This document shows positions 10,767-22,701 of a DNA stretch of 64,000 nucleotides, one piece after another. The notes under the pieces are model-generated. The model saw nothing but the letters and a program-made list of their open reading frames with translations, had not been told where the DNA came from and made no database searches. The translations under genes and the position numbers were made by a program. Source of the DNA: Okapia johnstoni (taxonomy: Eukaryota; Chordata; Mammalia; Artiodactyla; Giraffidae); the NCBI GenBank assembly GCA_024291935.2, contig CM044321.1, positions 62,428,985 to 62,492,984 on the forward strand, given 5' to 3'. Each line of letters begins with the position of its first letter. Position 1 is the stretch's first letter.

Positions 10767-10977
10767 ATGAAAGTGTTTAATGCTCTGGTGTGTCCAACTT
10801 TTTGTGACACCATGGACTGTAGCCCACCAGGCTCCTCTGTCCATGGGATTCTCCAGGCAAGAATACTGGACTGGGTTGCCATTCCCTTCTCCAGGAGATA
10901 TTCCTGACCCAGGGATCAAACCTGGGACTCTTGCAATGCAAGCAGATTCTTTACCATCTGAGCCACCTGGGAAGCCC
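10767..10977 (-). mobile_element. Bov-tA SINE
   Basis: Complete minus-strand copy, head at 10977 ('gggcttcccaggtggctcag' on the minus strand). Perfect 12-bp TSD AAGGATTTGGAA at 10755-10766 and 10978-10989. Confidence 0.96.
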
Positions 10978-11037
10978 AAGGATTTGGAAGCCACATATAA
11001 ACTTTATCACATACTCTATCTCCCCTTTCCCATCACA

Positions 11038-11047
11038 CCCCCCCCCC
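11038..11047 (+). repeat. (C)10 homopolymer
   Basis: Ten consecutive C in otherwise unplaced sequence. It may be polymorphic or error-prone in assemblies. Confidence 0.9.
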
Positions 11048-11183
11048 AACTTGCCCGCAACCATAATTCTTTAAAAATCATTCCTAGCTCACTGGCTGCC
11101 CCAAAACAAGTGACATGTAACATTTGGCCCTTGGAGTGTAATTTGCTGACCAGTAATCTGGTAATCTGACCAGTAATCATTGG

Positions 11184-11390
11184 AGATTTCCAGATGGCTC
11201 AGTGGTAAAGAACTCGCCTGTCAATACAGGAGATGCAGGTTCGCATCCCTGGGTCAGGAAGATATCCCAGAGGAGAGCACAGCATCCTATTTCAATATTC
11301 TTGCCTGGAAAAATCCCATGGGCTGCGGAGCCTGGTGGGCAACGGTCCATGGGGTTGCAAAGAATCGGACACAAATGAGAGACTGAGCAG
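11184..11390 (+). mobile_element. Bov-tA SINE
   Basis: Head near 11184 ('tttccagatggctcagtgg'), body to 'gagactgagcaggcac'. It is more diverged than most copies here. The target region carries a small tandem duplication of 'ctgaccagtaatc' just upstream (about 11148-11179). Confidence 0.9.
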
Positions 11391-11443
11391 GCACATGTGC
11401 AGTTAATTCGTACTTCCCCACTCACATCAAAGTGGATTTATTT

Positions 11444-11690
11444 AGCTGAAGCTCCAATACTTTGGCCATCTGATGCCAAGAGCTGACTCATTGGAAAAGA
11501 CCCTGATGCTGGGAAAGACTGAAGGTAGGAGAAGAGAGTGACAGAGGATGTGATGGTTGGATGGCATCACCGACTCAATTGACATGAATTTGAACAAACT
11601 CTGGGAGATAGTGAAGGACAGGGAAGCCTGGCTGATGCAGTTCATGGGGTCGCAAAGAGTCAGATGTGACAATGACTGAACAACAATACC
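11444..11690 (+). mobile_element. BovB LINE 3' end
   Basis: Starts at 'gctgaagctccaatactttg' and runs through the ORF2 C-terminal segment to 'atgactgaacaacaa'. 5'-truncated to about 250 bp. Confidence 0.92.
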
Positions 11691-11869
11691 AATTGAAAAA
11701 TATATCTTACATTCTATTGTTTTCACATCACATTAATTTGGGGGGATTTTCATTGCCTTTGAGGGATGGGGTCTCCCTGTCATTCATCCAGATAAAGCAT
11801 AGATTCCTTACTGGAGGCTGCAAACCACTTTATGAACCACTTCCTTACCCCAGTTTCTTACTTTGCCTT

Positions 11870-12010
11870 TTCACAGTGGTCTCCAAAGCAGCTCCATATA
11901 TATCATAAGCTACTTGCATAGAATCACCTGGAGTACTTTCCACAGTATAGATTCCTGGGCCCAGTTAAACATATGAAAGCAGTTTCAGGCTGAGGAATGA
12001 TTACTTTTAA
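11870..12010. mobile_element. MER5-like hAT-Charlie fragment
   Basis: 'agaatcacctggagtact' (11930-11947) followed by 'tagattcctgggcccag' is typical of MER5-type elements. The terminal repeat on the left ('gtggtctccaaagc') is partly kept. Confidence 0.6.
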
Positions 12011-12766
12011 AAGGCTCTTTACTTGCATCTAATAAATTTCCTGTTTTGAAAGCACTATATTCTACCAATGCATTTCTCTCAAACCAACCTCTGAATACAA
12101 CACCCTCCCTGTAGGCATTCCTATGACAGTGGCTATTCCTGGACCAGTTTCTCTTGGCATTCACAACAGGTCTTCCTAACAAATTTTGTCCCTATTAGTA
12201 TGGAGCAAGTTATAAGTATGCTAAACTGTGTTTCATCTCACCATCTGACTCTCTTTTGCATGTGTATGTTATTGGGTGTGTATGTTTTATGTAAAGGGAG
12301 TTTTAGGCCCATGTGCCAGAAATAAGCCTCAGTGCAAATTATTCTATGATTAGGGATGATGGCGTCTCCCCAAGTATAGAAGAAAACCTGCTTTAAAATA
12401 ACAGAGTAAAAATAAATCTGTCCAATTCTGGCAAAATGATAGACCAGGGCAGCCAGAATCTTTCCCCATATAAATAACAAAAGATTCTGGAAAAAACAAA
12501 TACATGATTTTCAATAATTGTCCAAGCTCACAATAAAAGAAAGCAAATGTGTAGGGTCCGGAAATGAAGAGGAAACGGAACCACACTGGTAGGAGTGAAA
12601 GGTGGTGGCCCTGGCAGGCCTGAAGGACTATCAGCACCAGCAACAGAGAGAATGGATGAAGAATGGCATCACATGGCTAAGACTTACGGGTGGCAACTCT
12701 AGTGAGAGGGGCCAATAGACTCTATCCTCTTGTTCAGAGAAATAGCAGTAAATATGCCTGCACCTA

Positions 12767-12985
12767 GGGGCTTCCCTAGTGGCTCTGTGATAAAGAATTT
12801 GCCTGCCAAGGAAAGAGACACAGGTTCAATCCCTGGGTCAGAAAGATCCCCTGGAGAAGGAAATGGCACCCCACTCCAGTATTCTTGCCTGGGAAATCCC
12901 ATGGACAGAGGAGCCTGGTGGGCTGCCGTCCATGGGGTCACAAAAGCGCTGGACACAACTCAGTGACTAAACAACAACAAACAGC
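12767..12985 (+). mobile_element. Bov-tA SINE
   Basis: Complete copy from 'ggggcttccctagtggctct' to an 'acaacaacaaac' tail. The host is the L1-like element. Short CCTAG-type flanks (CACCTAG before, GCCCTAG after) are a weak TSD. Confidence 0.93.
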
Positions 12986-14017
12986 AAGCCCTAGCTGAGA
13001 ATTTGTTTCCGCCTATGAAAAGTGTAACCCTTAATCTATTTACACTAATTGCAAATATAGGAAAGCCCAAGATGAGAAATGACTATAAACTGGTTCAGGA
13101 CAAGAGACTCCGATGAAACAAAGTGGGGGAAAAAAAACAACTATTGGGAAAGCAACTTCAACAATTCATGCTGCACAGGAATTTTATAAGAAAAAAGGAA
13201 AGAAAGAACCTATGTCAGACATGAGATCATTTTAAAATATTGCAAATAAAGAGGATACAATTCATTTTAAACAAGCACAATAATTACTCCAAAGAAAAAT
13301 ATGTCCCTCCAAAAGCTTGAGATGTTGAAACTTCAGTCTCAAGGAGATTATAACGTCATTATATTTAAAATGGTTGGAGAAACACATGGCAAGTAGATAA
13401 TAAAGCCGTGTGAGGATAAAACAAAGAAACAGATGAGAAACTTGGAGAACATGCAGAAATTAAAGAATCATAGTTGAGCAACCATTGAAAAATTACCCCA
13501 AATCAGCACAGAAAATTAGACAGGTGAAAGGAAACATAAAATATAGAAAGACCATGTGTAACTTATCTGTAAAAGAAGTTTAAGAGAAAGAGAAGAGAAA
13601 TAATGGAACTGAAGCAGTATTTGAAAATATTTTCAGAACTGAAGAAAGATATAGATATTAAAAATTAAAAACACTCCAAATTTTGAGCAGAATAAAATAA
13701 AGCCATAATTAATCACAGTATAGTAAAACTGTAGAACACTAAAACAAGCACCCAGGAGAAAATGAGACTCCCTATAAAGCAACAGTTAGATTAATGGAAG
13801 TCTTCTTGATAGCAACAGCAAAAACAGGAAAACAGGAGATGCTGTTTTCCATGTTGCGGGAGAAAGTAGACTATCACTGAAATGAGAGATTGAAATTACA
13901 ATTTTGAGGAATGAAGCAGAGATTAAAAAAAAATCAGATTATATAATTTCCATGAAAAAGTTACCAAAAACATATTTCAGGAAGAAGGAAGTTGAACCCA
14001 GAAAGCAGAAACCTATA

Positions 14018-14058
14018 TAAGATATATATGTATGTGTGTATGTATATACATATATACA
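14018..14058 (+). repeat. TA/TG-rich simple repeat
   Basis: Alternating pyrimidine-purine tract 'atatatatgtatgtgtgtat' continuing as 'gtatatacatatataca'; potential slippage site. Confidence 0.85.
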
Positions 14059-14069
14059 CCCAAGAATGG

Positions 14070-14512
14070 ATTCAAAAAATCATTAAGGCAAATAACATTG
14101 ATTAATTTGAAGAGTCTTTAAAACTGGTCATCCTAGAAAACAGTAACAAGAAACAGTAAGAAGCAGTTTTTGCTGCTTCTTAAAAATTAGCCTTTAATGC
14201 TGGTCAAACTATTGAATAACAAGTTAAAACTTTTAAACTAATTTAAACCAGCAAATAAATCTTAAAATATATATTTCTTTTCATTCTCTGAACTCCATAT
14301 TATTCAAACACACTTGCCAAGGGATATAATTTGTGAGGCAATCATTTATTAATATTCTATCAATTTCCAAATCATTTGTTGATTTCTAGAGGCTGTTAGC
14401 ATGTTATTTATTTTGTCTGAAGAATATTCTCCTTGTGCGTGTTGATTCCATTCCTGCCATGATTTCTTTTAAGGAACAACATTGAAGTTTTAAAGACCCT
14501 CCCCTCTGAAAT
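14070..14512. other. No recognised gene; contains a tight hairpin
   Basis: AT-rich sequence with a perfect 10-bp inverted repeat (14157-14166 and 14173-14182, loop of 6). Otherwise unplaced. Confidence 0.5.
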
Positions 14513-14524
14513 AAATGAATAGTT

Positions 14525-14740
14525 GCATGCATTCTTGCTAAGTTGCTTCAGTCATGTCTGACTCTTTGCATCCATGTGGACTGTAGCCTGCCAGGCTCCT
14601 TGGTCCTTGGAATTCTCCAGGCAAGAATCCTGGAGTGGGTAGTCATTCCCTTCTCCAGAAGATCTGCCTGATCCAGGGATTGAACCCAGGTCTCCTTCAT
14701 AGCAGGCAGATTCTTTACCACTGAGCCACCAGGGAAGCCC
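14525..14740 (-). mobile_element. Bov-tA SINE
   Basis: Minus-strand copy; head at 14740, 3' tail 'gcatgcattcttgc' at 14526-14539. TSD AAATGAATAGTT at 14513-14524 versus AAATGGATAGTT at 14741-14752. Confidence 0.95.
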
Positions 14741-15059
14741 AAATGGATAGTTATTACATGCCAAACAGTTTCAAGAAAAATAATCATCTGAAAAATCAAT
14801 GACATTGTTGATGTTACTGCTTCTTCTCTCTATTTTTGCTGAACTACACATGCCTTAAAGACAAATAAGTTCTAAAAACAACCAAAAGGTAAGCACCCAT
14901 TCTGTAAAACAGCAATTAGACTGATAGAAGACCTCATCAGTTCTATACTTCCAATACTGCCTGAGATCTTTATCTTATCACTATCTCATTTTTGACCAAG
15001 TCTTGAGAACCATGGATTAGACTCTCATTTAATTCTTCAGAGTTGATGACATGTGACAT

Positions 15060-15200
15060 AGGAAGATAATTGAGAATATGGCGCTTATCCTGGGCTGCTA
15101 ATTACAGCTCTGCCACCCAGTGAGAAATAACTCATCAGGATTTCAATTTCTTCACCTTTAGAATGGAGATGATGACAAAAATTATATTCTTCTAAAAAGT
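15060..15200 (+). mobile_element. MIR SINE, diverged
   Basis: 'tgctaattacagctctgcca' followed by 'tttcaatttcttcacctt' and 'agaatggagatgatgac' matches the MIR core order. Confidence 0.55.
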
Positions 15201-15454
15201 TAGTATGCATTTAGAATTATGCAACAAGATAGATGCTATATAGGCATCTGTTTTGTATTTGTATTCACAGAATCTATGAATCTATATATTCATAGAAAAG
15301 GGTTAATATCCATGACCAGTAAATATTTGAGGGTTTTTCATAGACAGATGCAATTAAATAAGGATGAAATTCAGCATGAGCCCACATTCTTCAACTTCAT
15401 GGCCCCAAGCCACACAAGAGTCTCCTTCAGAATTACACAGCTATATCATATACG

Positions 15455-15637
15455 CATGGACATGAGTTTGAGGAGAAGGGGACGACAGAGGATGAGATGG
15501 TTGGATGGCATCACCAACTCAATGGACATGAGTTTGAGCAAGCTCCAGGAGATGGTGAAGGACAGGAATCCTGGCATGCTACAATCCATGGGGTCTCAAA
15601 AAGCTGGACTGACTGAGTGACTGAAAAACAACAACAA
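15455..15637 (+). mobile_element. BovB LINE 3' end
   Basis: 'ggagaaggggacgacagagg' onward through 'atggttggatggcatcac' to 'gactgagtgactgaa'. Flanking ATCATATACG and ATCATATATG-type words are a weak candidate TSD. Confidence 0.9.
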
Positions 15638-15639
15638 TC

Positions 15640-16715
15640 ATATATGTGAGTGGGAGGAATGAATCAATAATTTAATGCTTAAAATTGCATGTGGCCAAGA
15701 TTTTATGAGTTGGGAAGAGCAGGGTAAAAGATATAAGCTGATTATCAAATTAATGCCAAGAGAATCAGGAAGGAAAAAGAAAAGGACTCTGTAAGCATCT
15801 GGTAGATTTTGTGCTAACCAGAGAAGAAAATATACTTCAGGAATTATTTTGAATAGTATGTTCAGACCTAATTTTAAAATGTGGAATGTTAATCCCAGTT
15901 GTCTGTGTCTTGTTTGTTTAATTATTAACGACTTAAATGATAAACGGTAGATTCAAAGTGTGAGGATTTTGAGACCTCTTCAGGTTACAAGCCTGTACAA
16001 AGATAGCTTGTCACTTAGATTGTTCAAACAAAAGGAATTTCAAAATTCCTGTAAATTAAAAAGCCACAAAGTAAAAGTTAAGAATAAACTAGAGAAAATC
16101 CCTGTCATTCAATATTCACAATCTAATATATGAGCTAATGGATTTCGGTAAGTGGATCTATACCACTGAGAGGTGGGAACAAGTCAGGGAGACAGTGATT
16201 GAGCCTTGCTCTCGACATTTTGATTTCTACAAGAGGTGACAATGCCACAGACAGAATGACTATCTATTAATATGATGGATTTTCACCTTTGAATTTTATC
16301 TACAGCACATTCTCTTGCTGCTGAAATGGTCCGTTTGTTTTTAAAGGTGAAAATCCATTCAATAACTTTTCAACCCAGGTGTTCTGAGTTAGAGGGCACT
16401 GATGTCTCAGAGGAACCTTGCCACTCTAGCCAGTCTGCTTCTCATAATTTTCATTTTTATTTAAGCAGACTATTCAAAAATTCCAAGAGTAAAAAGTTTT
16501 AAAAAGTTACGTTGTCAGATTTGATCAAATGAGCAACACAACTATGGTTCCCATAATACTTGGTTCATACTAGTTCTTTAAATATATATGTGTACACTAT
16601 ATATTTTGGTAAGGATAACACCGTACTGATTGATTAGCTGGTCACCCACATTCTGTGACTAACCTTTTGCTAACCTAATACTGACTATCAGAATTACTTA
16701 AATACCTAGAGTTCT
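15640..16715. other. No recognised gene; contains a 16-bp inverted repeat
   Basis: About 1.1 kb without a nameable repeat or supported exon. A perfect inverted repeat has arms at 16275-16290 and 16343-16358. Confidence 0.5.
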
Positions 16716-16903
16716 CACTGGGAGAGATTGAAGGCAAAAGGAGAAGAGGGCAGCAGAGGATGAGATGCTTCAATAGCATCACCGACTCAATGGACATGAA
16801 TTTGAGCAAACTCTGGGAGATAGTCAAGGACAGGGAAGGCTGGTGTGCTGCAGTCCACGGGACTGCAAAGAGTCAGACACGACTTAGCGACTGAACAACA
16901 ACT
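16716..16903 (+). mobile_element. BovB LINE 3' end
   Basis: 'ctgggagagattgaaggc' through 'gcagaggatgagatg' to 'gcgactgaacaacaa'; strongly 5'-truncated. Confidence 0.9.
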
Positions 16904-17197
16904 CACTTACGTGCACTTGAGAATGTTGAAATGATCCGGACTGAAGTATTTATTTCTCTGTCCCCCCAGGATATTTTGTCTACAATTCTGTTATTGCACT
17001 TCTTATTATAATGTAGTTTATTGGTTTAAAAATAATAATTTCCTTCTACTATAATGCACGCTCATTGAAGTCATGGAACATGTAATATTCATCTTCATGT
17101 CTCCTGAATTACTTTTCTTCTCAATGCATTCTAAATTTTCAGTGTTTGCTGGATGAAAATAAAATAGGAAAAATTATACAGTAGCTGTAGAATGAAT

Positions 17198-17405
17198 GGG
17201 CTTCCCTGGTGGCTCAGACGGTAAAGAGTCTGACTACAATGCGGGAGACCTAGGTTCAATCCCTGGGTCAGGAAGATGCCCTGGAGAAGGAAATGGCAAT
17301 CCACTCCAGTGTTCTTGCCTGGAAAATCCCATGAATGGAAGCGCCTGGCAGGCTTCACTCCATGGGGTCACAGAGAGTTGGACACGACTGAACAACTCAC
17401 ACACA
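17198..17405 (+). mobile_element. Bov-tA SINE
   Basis: Complete copy with canonical head 'gggcttccctggtggctcag' at 17198. Perfect 10-bp TSD TAGAATGAAT at 17188-17197 and 17406-17415. Confidence 0.95.
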
Positions 17406-17561
17406 TAGAATGAATAAAATGTTCTTTTATAAAATAGATTAAAATCTCACTAAAAACTTAGACATTCTAGCTTAAATATTGGTTATTTATGGAGTAGAAT
17501 CATAGATCAAGTGGATATAATGATGTTGGCTCCAGGTATTAACATAAGAAACTCTCCATTA

Positions 17562-17774
17562 GTGGGCTTCCCTGGTGGCTCAGCCGTAAAGAAACCACCT
17601 GCCAATGCAGGAGACGTGGGTTCCATCCATGGGCCAGGAAGATCCCCTGGAGAAGGAAATGACAATCCACTCCAGTATTCTTGCCTGGGAAATCCCATGG
17701 GCAGAGGAGCCTGGGAGGCTACAGTCCATGGGGCCCCAATAGAGTCCCACACAACTTAGCAATTAGACAATAAC
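17562..17774 (+). mobile_element. Bov-tA SINE
   Basis: Complete copy starting 'gggcttccctggtggctcag' at 17563 and ending in an 'acaataac' tail. Candidate TSD AACTCTCCATTA at 17550-17561 versus AACTCTCTCTTA at 17775-17786. Confidence 0.94.
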
Positions 17775-17787
17775 AACTCTCTCTTAA

Positions 17788-20222
17788 GTCAGTCAGTTCA
17801 GTCACTCAGCCATGTCTGACTCTTTGCACCCCATGGACTGCAGCACACCAGGCCTCCCTGTCCATCATCAACTCCCAGAGTTTAGACAAACTCATGTCCA
17901 TTGAGTTGATGATGCCATCCAACCATCTCATCCTCTGTCGGTGCCTTCTCCTCCCACCTTCAATTTTTTCCCAGCATCAGGGTCTTTTCCAGTGAGTCAG
18001 TTCTTCACATCAGGTGGCCAAAGTATTGGAGTTTCAGCTTCAGCATCAGTTCTTCCAGTGAATATTCAGGACTGATTTCTTTTAAGATTGACTGGGTGGA
18101 TTTCCTTGCAGTCCAAGGGACTCTCAAGAGTCTTCTCAAACACCACAAAAGCATCTGTTCTTTGAAGCTCAGCTTTCTTTATAGTCCAACTCTCACATCC
18201 ACACATGACTACTGGAAAAACCACAGCTTTGACTAGAAACACCTTTGTTGGCAAAGTAAAGTATCTGCTTTTTAATATGCTATCTAGGTTGGTCATAGCT
18301 TTTCTTTCAAGGAGTAAGTGTCTCTTAATTTCATGGCTGCAGTCACCATCTGCAGTTATTTTGGAGCCTCAAAAAATAAAGTCTTTTCAATGTTTCCATT
18401 GTTTCCCCATCTATTTGCCATGAAGTGATGGGACCAGATGCCTTGATCTTAGTTTTCTGAATGTTGAGTTTTAAGCCAACTTTTTCACTCTCCTCTTTCA
18501 CTTTCATCAAGAGGCTCTTTAGTTCTTCTTCACTTTCTGCCATTAAGTGCGGTGTCATCTGCATATCTGAGGTTATGGATATTTCTCCTGGCAGTCTTGA
18601 TTCCAGCTTGTGCTTCATCCAGCCCAGCATTTCTCATGATGTACTCTGCATATAAGTTAAATAAGCAGGGTGACAATATACAGCCTTGATGTACTCCTTT
18701 TCCTATTTGGAACCAGTCTGTTGTTCCATGTCCAGCTCTACCTGTTGCTTCTTGGCCTGCATACAGATTTCTTAAGAGGCAGCTAAGGTGGTCTGGTATT
18801 CCCATCTCTTGAAGAATTTTCCACAGTTGGTTGTGATCCACACAGTCAAAGGCTTTGGCATAGTCAATAAAGCAGAAGTAGTTGTTTTTCTGGAACTCTC
18901 TTGCTTTTTTGATGATCCAGTGGATGTTGGCAATTTGATCTCTAGTTCCTCTGCCTTATCTAAATCCAGCTTGAACATCTGGAAGTTCATGGTTCATGTA
19001 TTGCTGAAGCCTGGCTTGGAGAATTTTGAGCATAACTTTACTAGTGTGTTAGATGAGTGCAACTGTGTGGTAGTTTGAGCATTCTTTGGCATTGCCTTTC
19101 TTTGGGATTGGAATGAAAACTGACCTTTTCCAGTCCTGTGGCCACTGCTGAGTTTTCCAAATTTGGTGGCATATTGAGTGCAGCTCTTTCACAGCATCAC
19201 CTTTTAGGATTTGAAATAGCTCGACTGGAATTCCATCATCTCCACGAATTTTTTTCCTATTGATGCTTCCTAAGGCTCCCTTGACTTTGCATTCCAGGAT
19301 GTCTGGCTCTAGGTGAGTGATCACACCATCATATTTTTCTGGGTCATGAAGATCTTTTATGTACAGTTCTTCTGTGTATTCTTGCCACCTCTTCTTAATA
19401 TCTTCTGCTTCTTTTAAGTCCATACAATTTCTGTCCTTTATTGTGCCTATCTATGCATGAAATGTTCCCTTGGTATCTCTAATTTTCTTGAAGAGATCTC
19501 TAGTCTTTCCCATTCTATTGTTTTCCTCTATTTCTTTGCACTGATCACTGGAAAGGCTTTCTTATCTCTCCTTGCTATTCTTTGGAACTCTGCATTCAAA
19601 TGGGTATATCTTTCCTTTTCTCCTTTGCCTTTCACTTGTCTTCTTTGCACGACTGTTTGTAAGGCCTCCTCAGACAACCATTTTGCCTTTTTGTATTTCT
19701 TTTCTTGGGAGTGGTCTTGACCCCTGCCTCCTGTGCAATGTCACGAACCTCTGTCCATAGTTCCTCAGGCACTCTGTCTATCAGATCTAATCCCTTGAAT
19801 CTATTTCTCACTTCCACTGTTTAATCATAAGGGATTTGATTTAGGTCAGACTTGAATGGTCTAGTGCTTTTCCCTGCTTTCTTCAATATAAATCTGAATT
19901 TGGCAATAAGGAGTTCATGTCCTGAGCCATAGTCAGCTCCCGGTCTTGTTTTTGCTGACTGTATAGAGTTTCTCCTCTGTGGCTGCAAAGAATATAATCT
20001 ATCTGGTTTTGGTACTGACCATCTGGTGATGTCCGTGTGTAGAGTCTTCTCTCATGTTGTTGGAAGAGGGTGTTTGCTATGACCAGTGCATTCTCTGGGC
20101 AAAACCCTATTAGCCTTTGGCCTGCTTCATTCTGTACTCAGAGGCCAAATTTGCCTGTTACTCCAGGTATTTCTTGAGTTCCTACTTTTGCATTCCAGTC
20201 CCCTATAATGAAAAGGAAATCA
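17788..20222 (-). mobile_element. BovB LINE, longest copy (about 2.4 kb)
   Basis: Antisense BovB from the 3' terminal 'ttcagtcactcag' (left edge) through ORF2 into the apurinic-type endonuclease domain. It remains about 0.8 kb short of the usual 3.2-kb element, so it lacks the 5' UTR and most of the endonuclease. Many stops and frameshifts make it inactive. A Bov-tA sits at its 5' edge. Confidence 0.96.
18066..20222 (-). pseudogene. BovB ORF2 endonuclease/reverse transcriptase remnant
   Basis: In coding order (right to left): the endonuclease core GDWNAKVG at 20180-20203; a linker open frame at 19632-19817; the reverse transcriptase start with FIPIPKKGN and a PEKYDGVITHLEPD stretch in the frame 19049-19423; motif B HQGCILSP in the frame 18530-18841; catalytic YADD at 18554-18565; then the C-terminal CGCESWTIKKAE region in the frame 18066-18296. 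A one-base insertion directly after YADD and further frameshifts and stops split it into at least five frames. The enzyme would nick target DNA and reverse-transcribe BovB RNA; this copy cannot. Confidence 0.92.
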
Positions 20223-20231
20223 CCCTTAGTG

Positions 20232-20452
20232 TTATTTATATTCATGTTCTCAGTAGCTCAGTTGTGTCTGATTGTTTGAGACCCCATGGACTGTAGCTTA
20301 TCAGGCTCCTCTGTCCATGGAATTCCCCAGGCAAGAATACCAGAGTGGGTTACCATTTCCTCCTCCAGGGGATCTTCCCAACCCCAGGATCAAACCTGAG
20401 TCTCTTGCTTTGACAGGAGGATCCTTTAGAACTGAGCCACCTGGGAAACCCT
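20232..20452 (-). mobile_element. Bov-tA SINE at the 5' edge of the BovB
   Basis: Complete minus-strand copy with head near 20452. Perfect TSD CCCTTAGTG at 20223-20231 and 20453-20461, just beyond the last recognisable BovB base, so the SINE is likely younger. Confidence 0.94.
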
Positions 20453-20461
20453 CCCTTAGTG

Positions 20462-20930
20462 CTAGGAGCAAAACTTAAAGAACAAAATAAATGGAATTGA
20501 AAATTGCCAAGAAAAACATACCGGTTTGTGTCACAATTTTAACTAGAACCTGTTTGTTTCGGGAGAAAAATCACTTGAAGTTTGTTTTTGCCTTCATGGA
20601 GTTAATCTCAAAGGAAAGATACTAATTAATATGTACTACATCTAATATCAGTGAATCATTCTGTATTAATCATATCCACAGAAAAATCTGTTGTGTCTGA
20701 GGGGACTGTCACATTCATCTTCTAGCCAGCAATTGTTAGTCATACCTAGTTAGCATTAAATATAAGAAATGACAAGTCATTGAAACTGGAAGGGAATTAA
20801 GCCTTGTATGAACAAAAAACTATGACTCAGTGAGTTATAACCAGTGCAAAGAGAATTTTGTTTTCCTTTTTCCCAAAGAAATCTGGCAAAATGATCCTAT
20901 TGTATGTGAATTTTTCTTGTAGTATCTCCA
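20462..20930. other. No recognised feature
   Basis: The first few bases may be residual BovB. The rest is AT-rich and unplaced. Confidence 0.45.
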
Positions 20931-20987
20931 TAAAGAACCTGCCTGCCAATTTAGGAGACCTGGGTTCAATTCTGGATCAGGAAGATC
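20931..20987 (+). mobile_element. Bov-tA SINE fragment (tRNA part only)
   Basis: 'taaagaacctgcctgccaat' followed by box B 'gggttcaattc' and 'tggatcaggaagatc'; the Bov-A body is missing. Confidence 0.85.
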
Positions 20988-21314
20988 AGTATCTTCTCAC
21001 TCTCAACCAACCACAATTCCACCCCCCGGCACCCACCCCATTCTATATCTCATCATATCAGCATGGGCGAGTCCATCATTCATTACCTTGTTTAATCTGA
21101 GCATGTTGACCTGCTGTTAAGTAGTCATAGTTTTTACAACAACAAATTTAAGAGATGCACAAGAGCAGAAGCAACGAAAATATGAAACTTCTAGAATCTT
21201 CCAGTCTATATCCCATGAGGTTGGATTGAGAGCAGAATTTGGAGTAAAGAGAAGGTTGAGTTAGAAGGAACCAGCATTGACTGGTTTTATGAGTCAGTTT
21301 CTCTCATAGGTGCT
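20988..21314. other. No recognised feature
   Basis: Includes a C-rich 'ccaccccccggcacccacc' patch near 21018. No gene or repeat assigned. Confidence 0.5.
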
Positions 21315-21500
21315 TGACACATAGGACATCAGTAATCATTGCAACAATCCAACTAAGAAAGCATGATTTCTACTTTATGCCTGAGGAAGCTGCAAATTCA
21401 AAGGGTCAGGTGCCTTTGATAGAGTTACTCAGCTAAAATCTAGCATACCAGGATTTGCACCAAGTATGAAGTGATTTAGACTAAAAGCTCATCTCCAGTC
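21315..21500 (-). mobile_element. MIR SINE, diverged
   Basis: Antisense MIR order: 'catgatttctactttatgcctgaggaagctg' type wording at 21361-21392, then 'agttactcagctaaaatct' and 'ccaggatttgcacc'. Confidence 0.6.
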
Positions 21501-21504
21501 AAGA

Positions 21505-22395
21505 CACGTGTATCTCACGAAGAGAAATATTTTAATTTGTATTGCAGTTGAGAGACTCGGGGAAGGAATTAAAAATTAAGGTTTTGTTTTTAGTTATAAA
21601 TATCACTTACAAATTTTTTTCACTAGAAATCTCCCAGCCAAAGGTTTTAGAAATGGTAACAATTATTTACTTTACCAAACACATATCAAATTTTTCTAGG
21701 CTTGCTCTTGGTTTACATTTTCATGGAAATTTACTTCATTCAAAAACAAACACTGTTGTAAATCTGAATTACAATTAATCACTAATTTTCTTTACAGCCT
21801 GTCATAATTTTAGAATTTGGCTTGACTTAGCTGTTTTGGGGTGTTTTTTAAAATAAATTACCAGGGAAAAATATAGAAAATGTAATTGAATCAGCGTTGC
21901 TTTTGTATCTGCCACCTAAGCTACCCTACAATTCTTTGAAAAGAGCTCAACACCAAGATAACATGAGGGATAAACACTCCAGTATTCCATACTGAGGACA
22001 GATCTTAGAGCCAACATACAACATTTGTTCTTTCCATAAATACTTGTATTTATCTAAATTTTAGAAAGAAAAATGCAAATTAATGCAATAACTCTTGTCT
22101 CTTAGGCAGATATTTTCAAATGTGTTGTTACACTATCATTTATTCTGTGCCATAAATAAACTTCAGTGTTAGCAAGGATAAATTAAACCGAGGTCCCTGA
22201 CCCAGGATCTAGCTATCAAGCAAAACTGTAACAAATCATAAAATGTAATCACATATGAAGAGTTAATGGTTAGAAACATTCCATGCAGTGTAAATAGAGA
22301 ACAATATGATTCATGTTGTCATTAGGTAGAACACTGGGGCAACTTGGGACAATCCTTCAGATAATCCTTTTAATAGATTGTTAGAATGTCACAAC
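21505..22395. other. No recognised feature
   Basis: About 0.9 kb of AT-rich sequence. The frame at 21542-21778 shows no domain. No nameable repeat. Confidence 0.5.
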
Positions 22396-22399
22396 TAAA

Positions 22400-22550
22400 A
22401 AGAAACTGGTAATTTCTTTTATATATCTACTCCAACACCCTGTTTCTTTGTAGCTGTTGTTTTCACAGATGAGAAAACTGATGTCTGAAGAGGTTTATAA
22501 TTTGCCTGAGGTTACACAGAGTTTTCTGGCAGAGTTGGGACTGTAAAAAA
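22400..22550 (-). mobile_element. MIR SINE
   Basis: 'cagatgagaaaactgatgtc' then 'tttgcctgaggttacacag' and 'ggcagagttgggact' follow the antisense MIR core. Confidence 0.68.
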
Positions 22551-22647
22551 AGTTAAACCCCTTTCCTTCTCACATATATTTATTAAGCATATTACAGAAA
22601 ATAAAGGTAACTAGGTTTTCAATTAAAATATTTTATAGGTTTTTTGA

Positions 22648-22674
22648 TTCCTCAGCTTTTTAAATGCTGAGGAA
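22648..22674. repeat. 9-bp inverted repeat (hairpin)
   Basis: TTCCTCAGC (22648-22656) and GCTGAGGAA (22666-22674) around a 9-base AT-rich loop. Confidence 0.85.
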
Positions 22675-22701
22675 AAATTAAAGTAAAACTAAAGTCGTAA
22701 T

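Larger units (their letters stand above)
12340..14070 (+). mobile_element. Old L1/HAL1-like element, 5' UTR and ORF1-like part
   Basis: Several blocks follow recalled L1M/HAL1 consensus in order: 'gatagaccagggcagccag' near 12439, 'gagaaatgactataaactgg' near 13074, 'agaacctatgtcagacatgag' near 13206, 'taaaactgtagaacactaaaa' near 13724 and 'ttcaggaagaaggaa' near 13976. A-rich composition fits the sense strand. A Bov-tA interrupts it at 12767-12985. No frame is open over a useful length. Confidence 0.5.
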
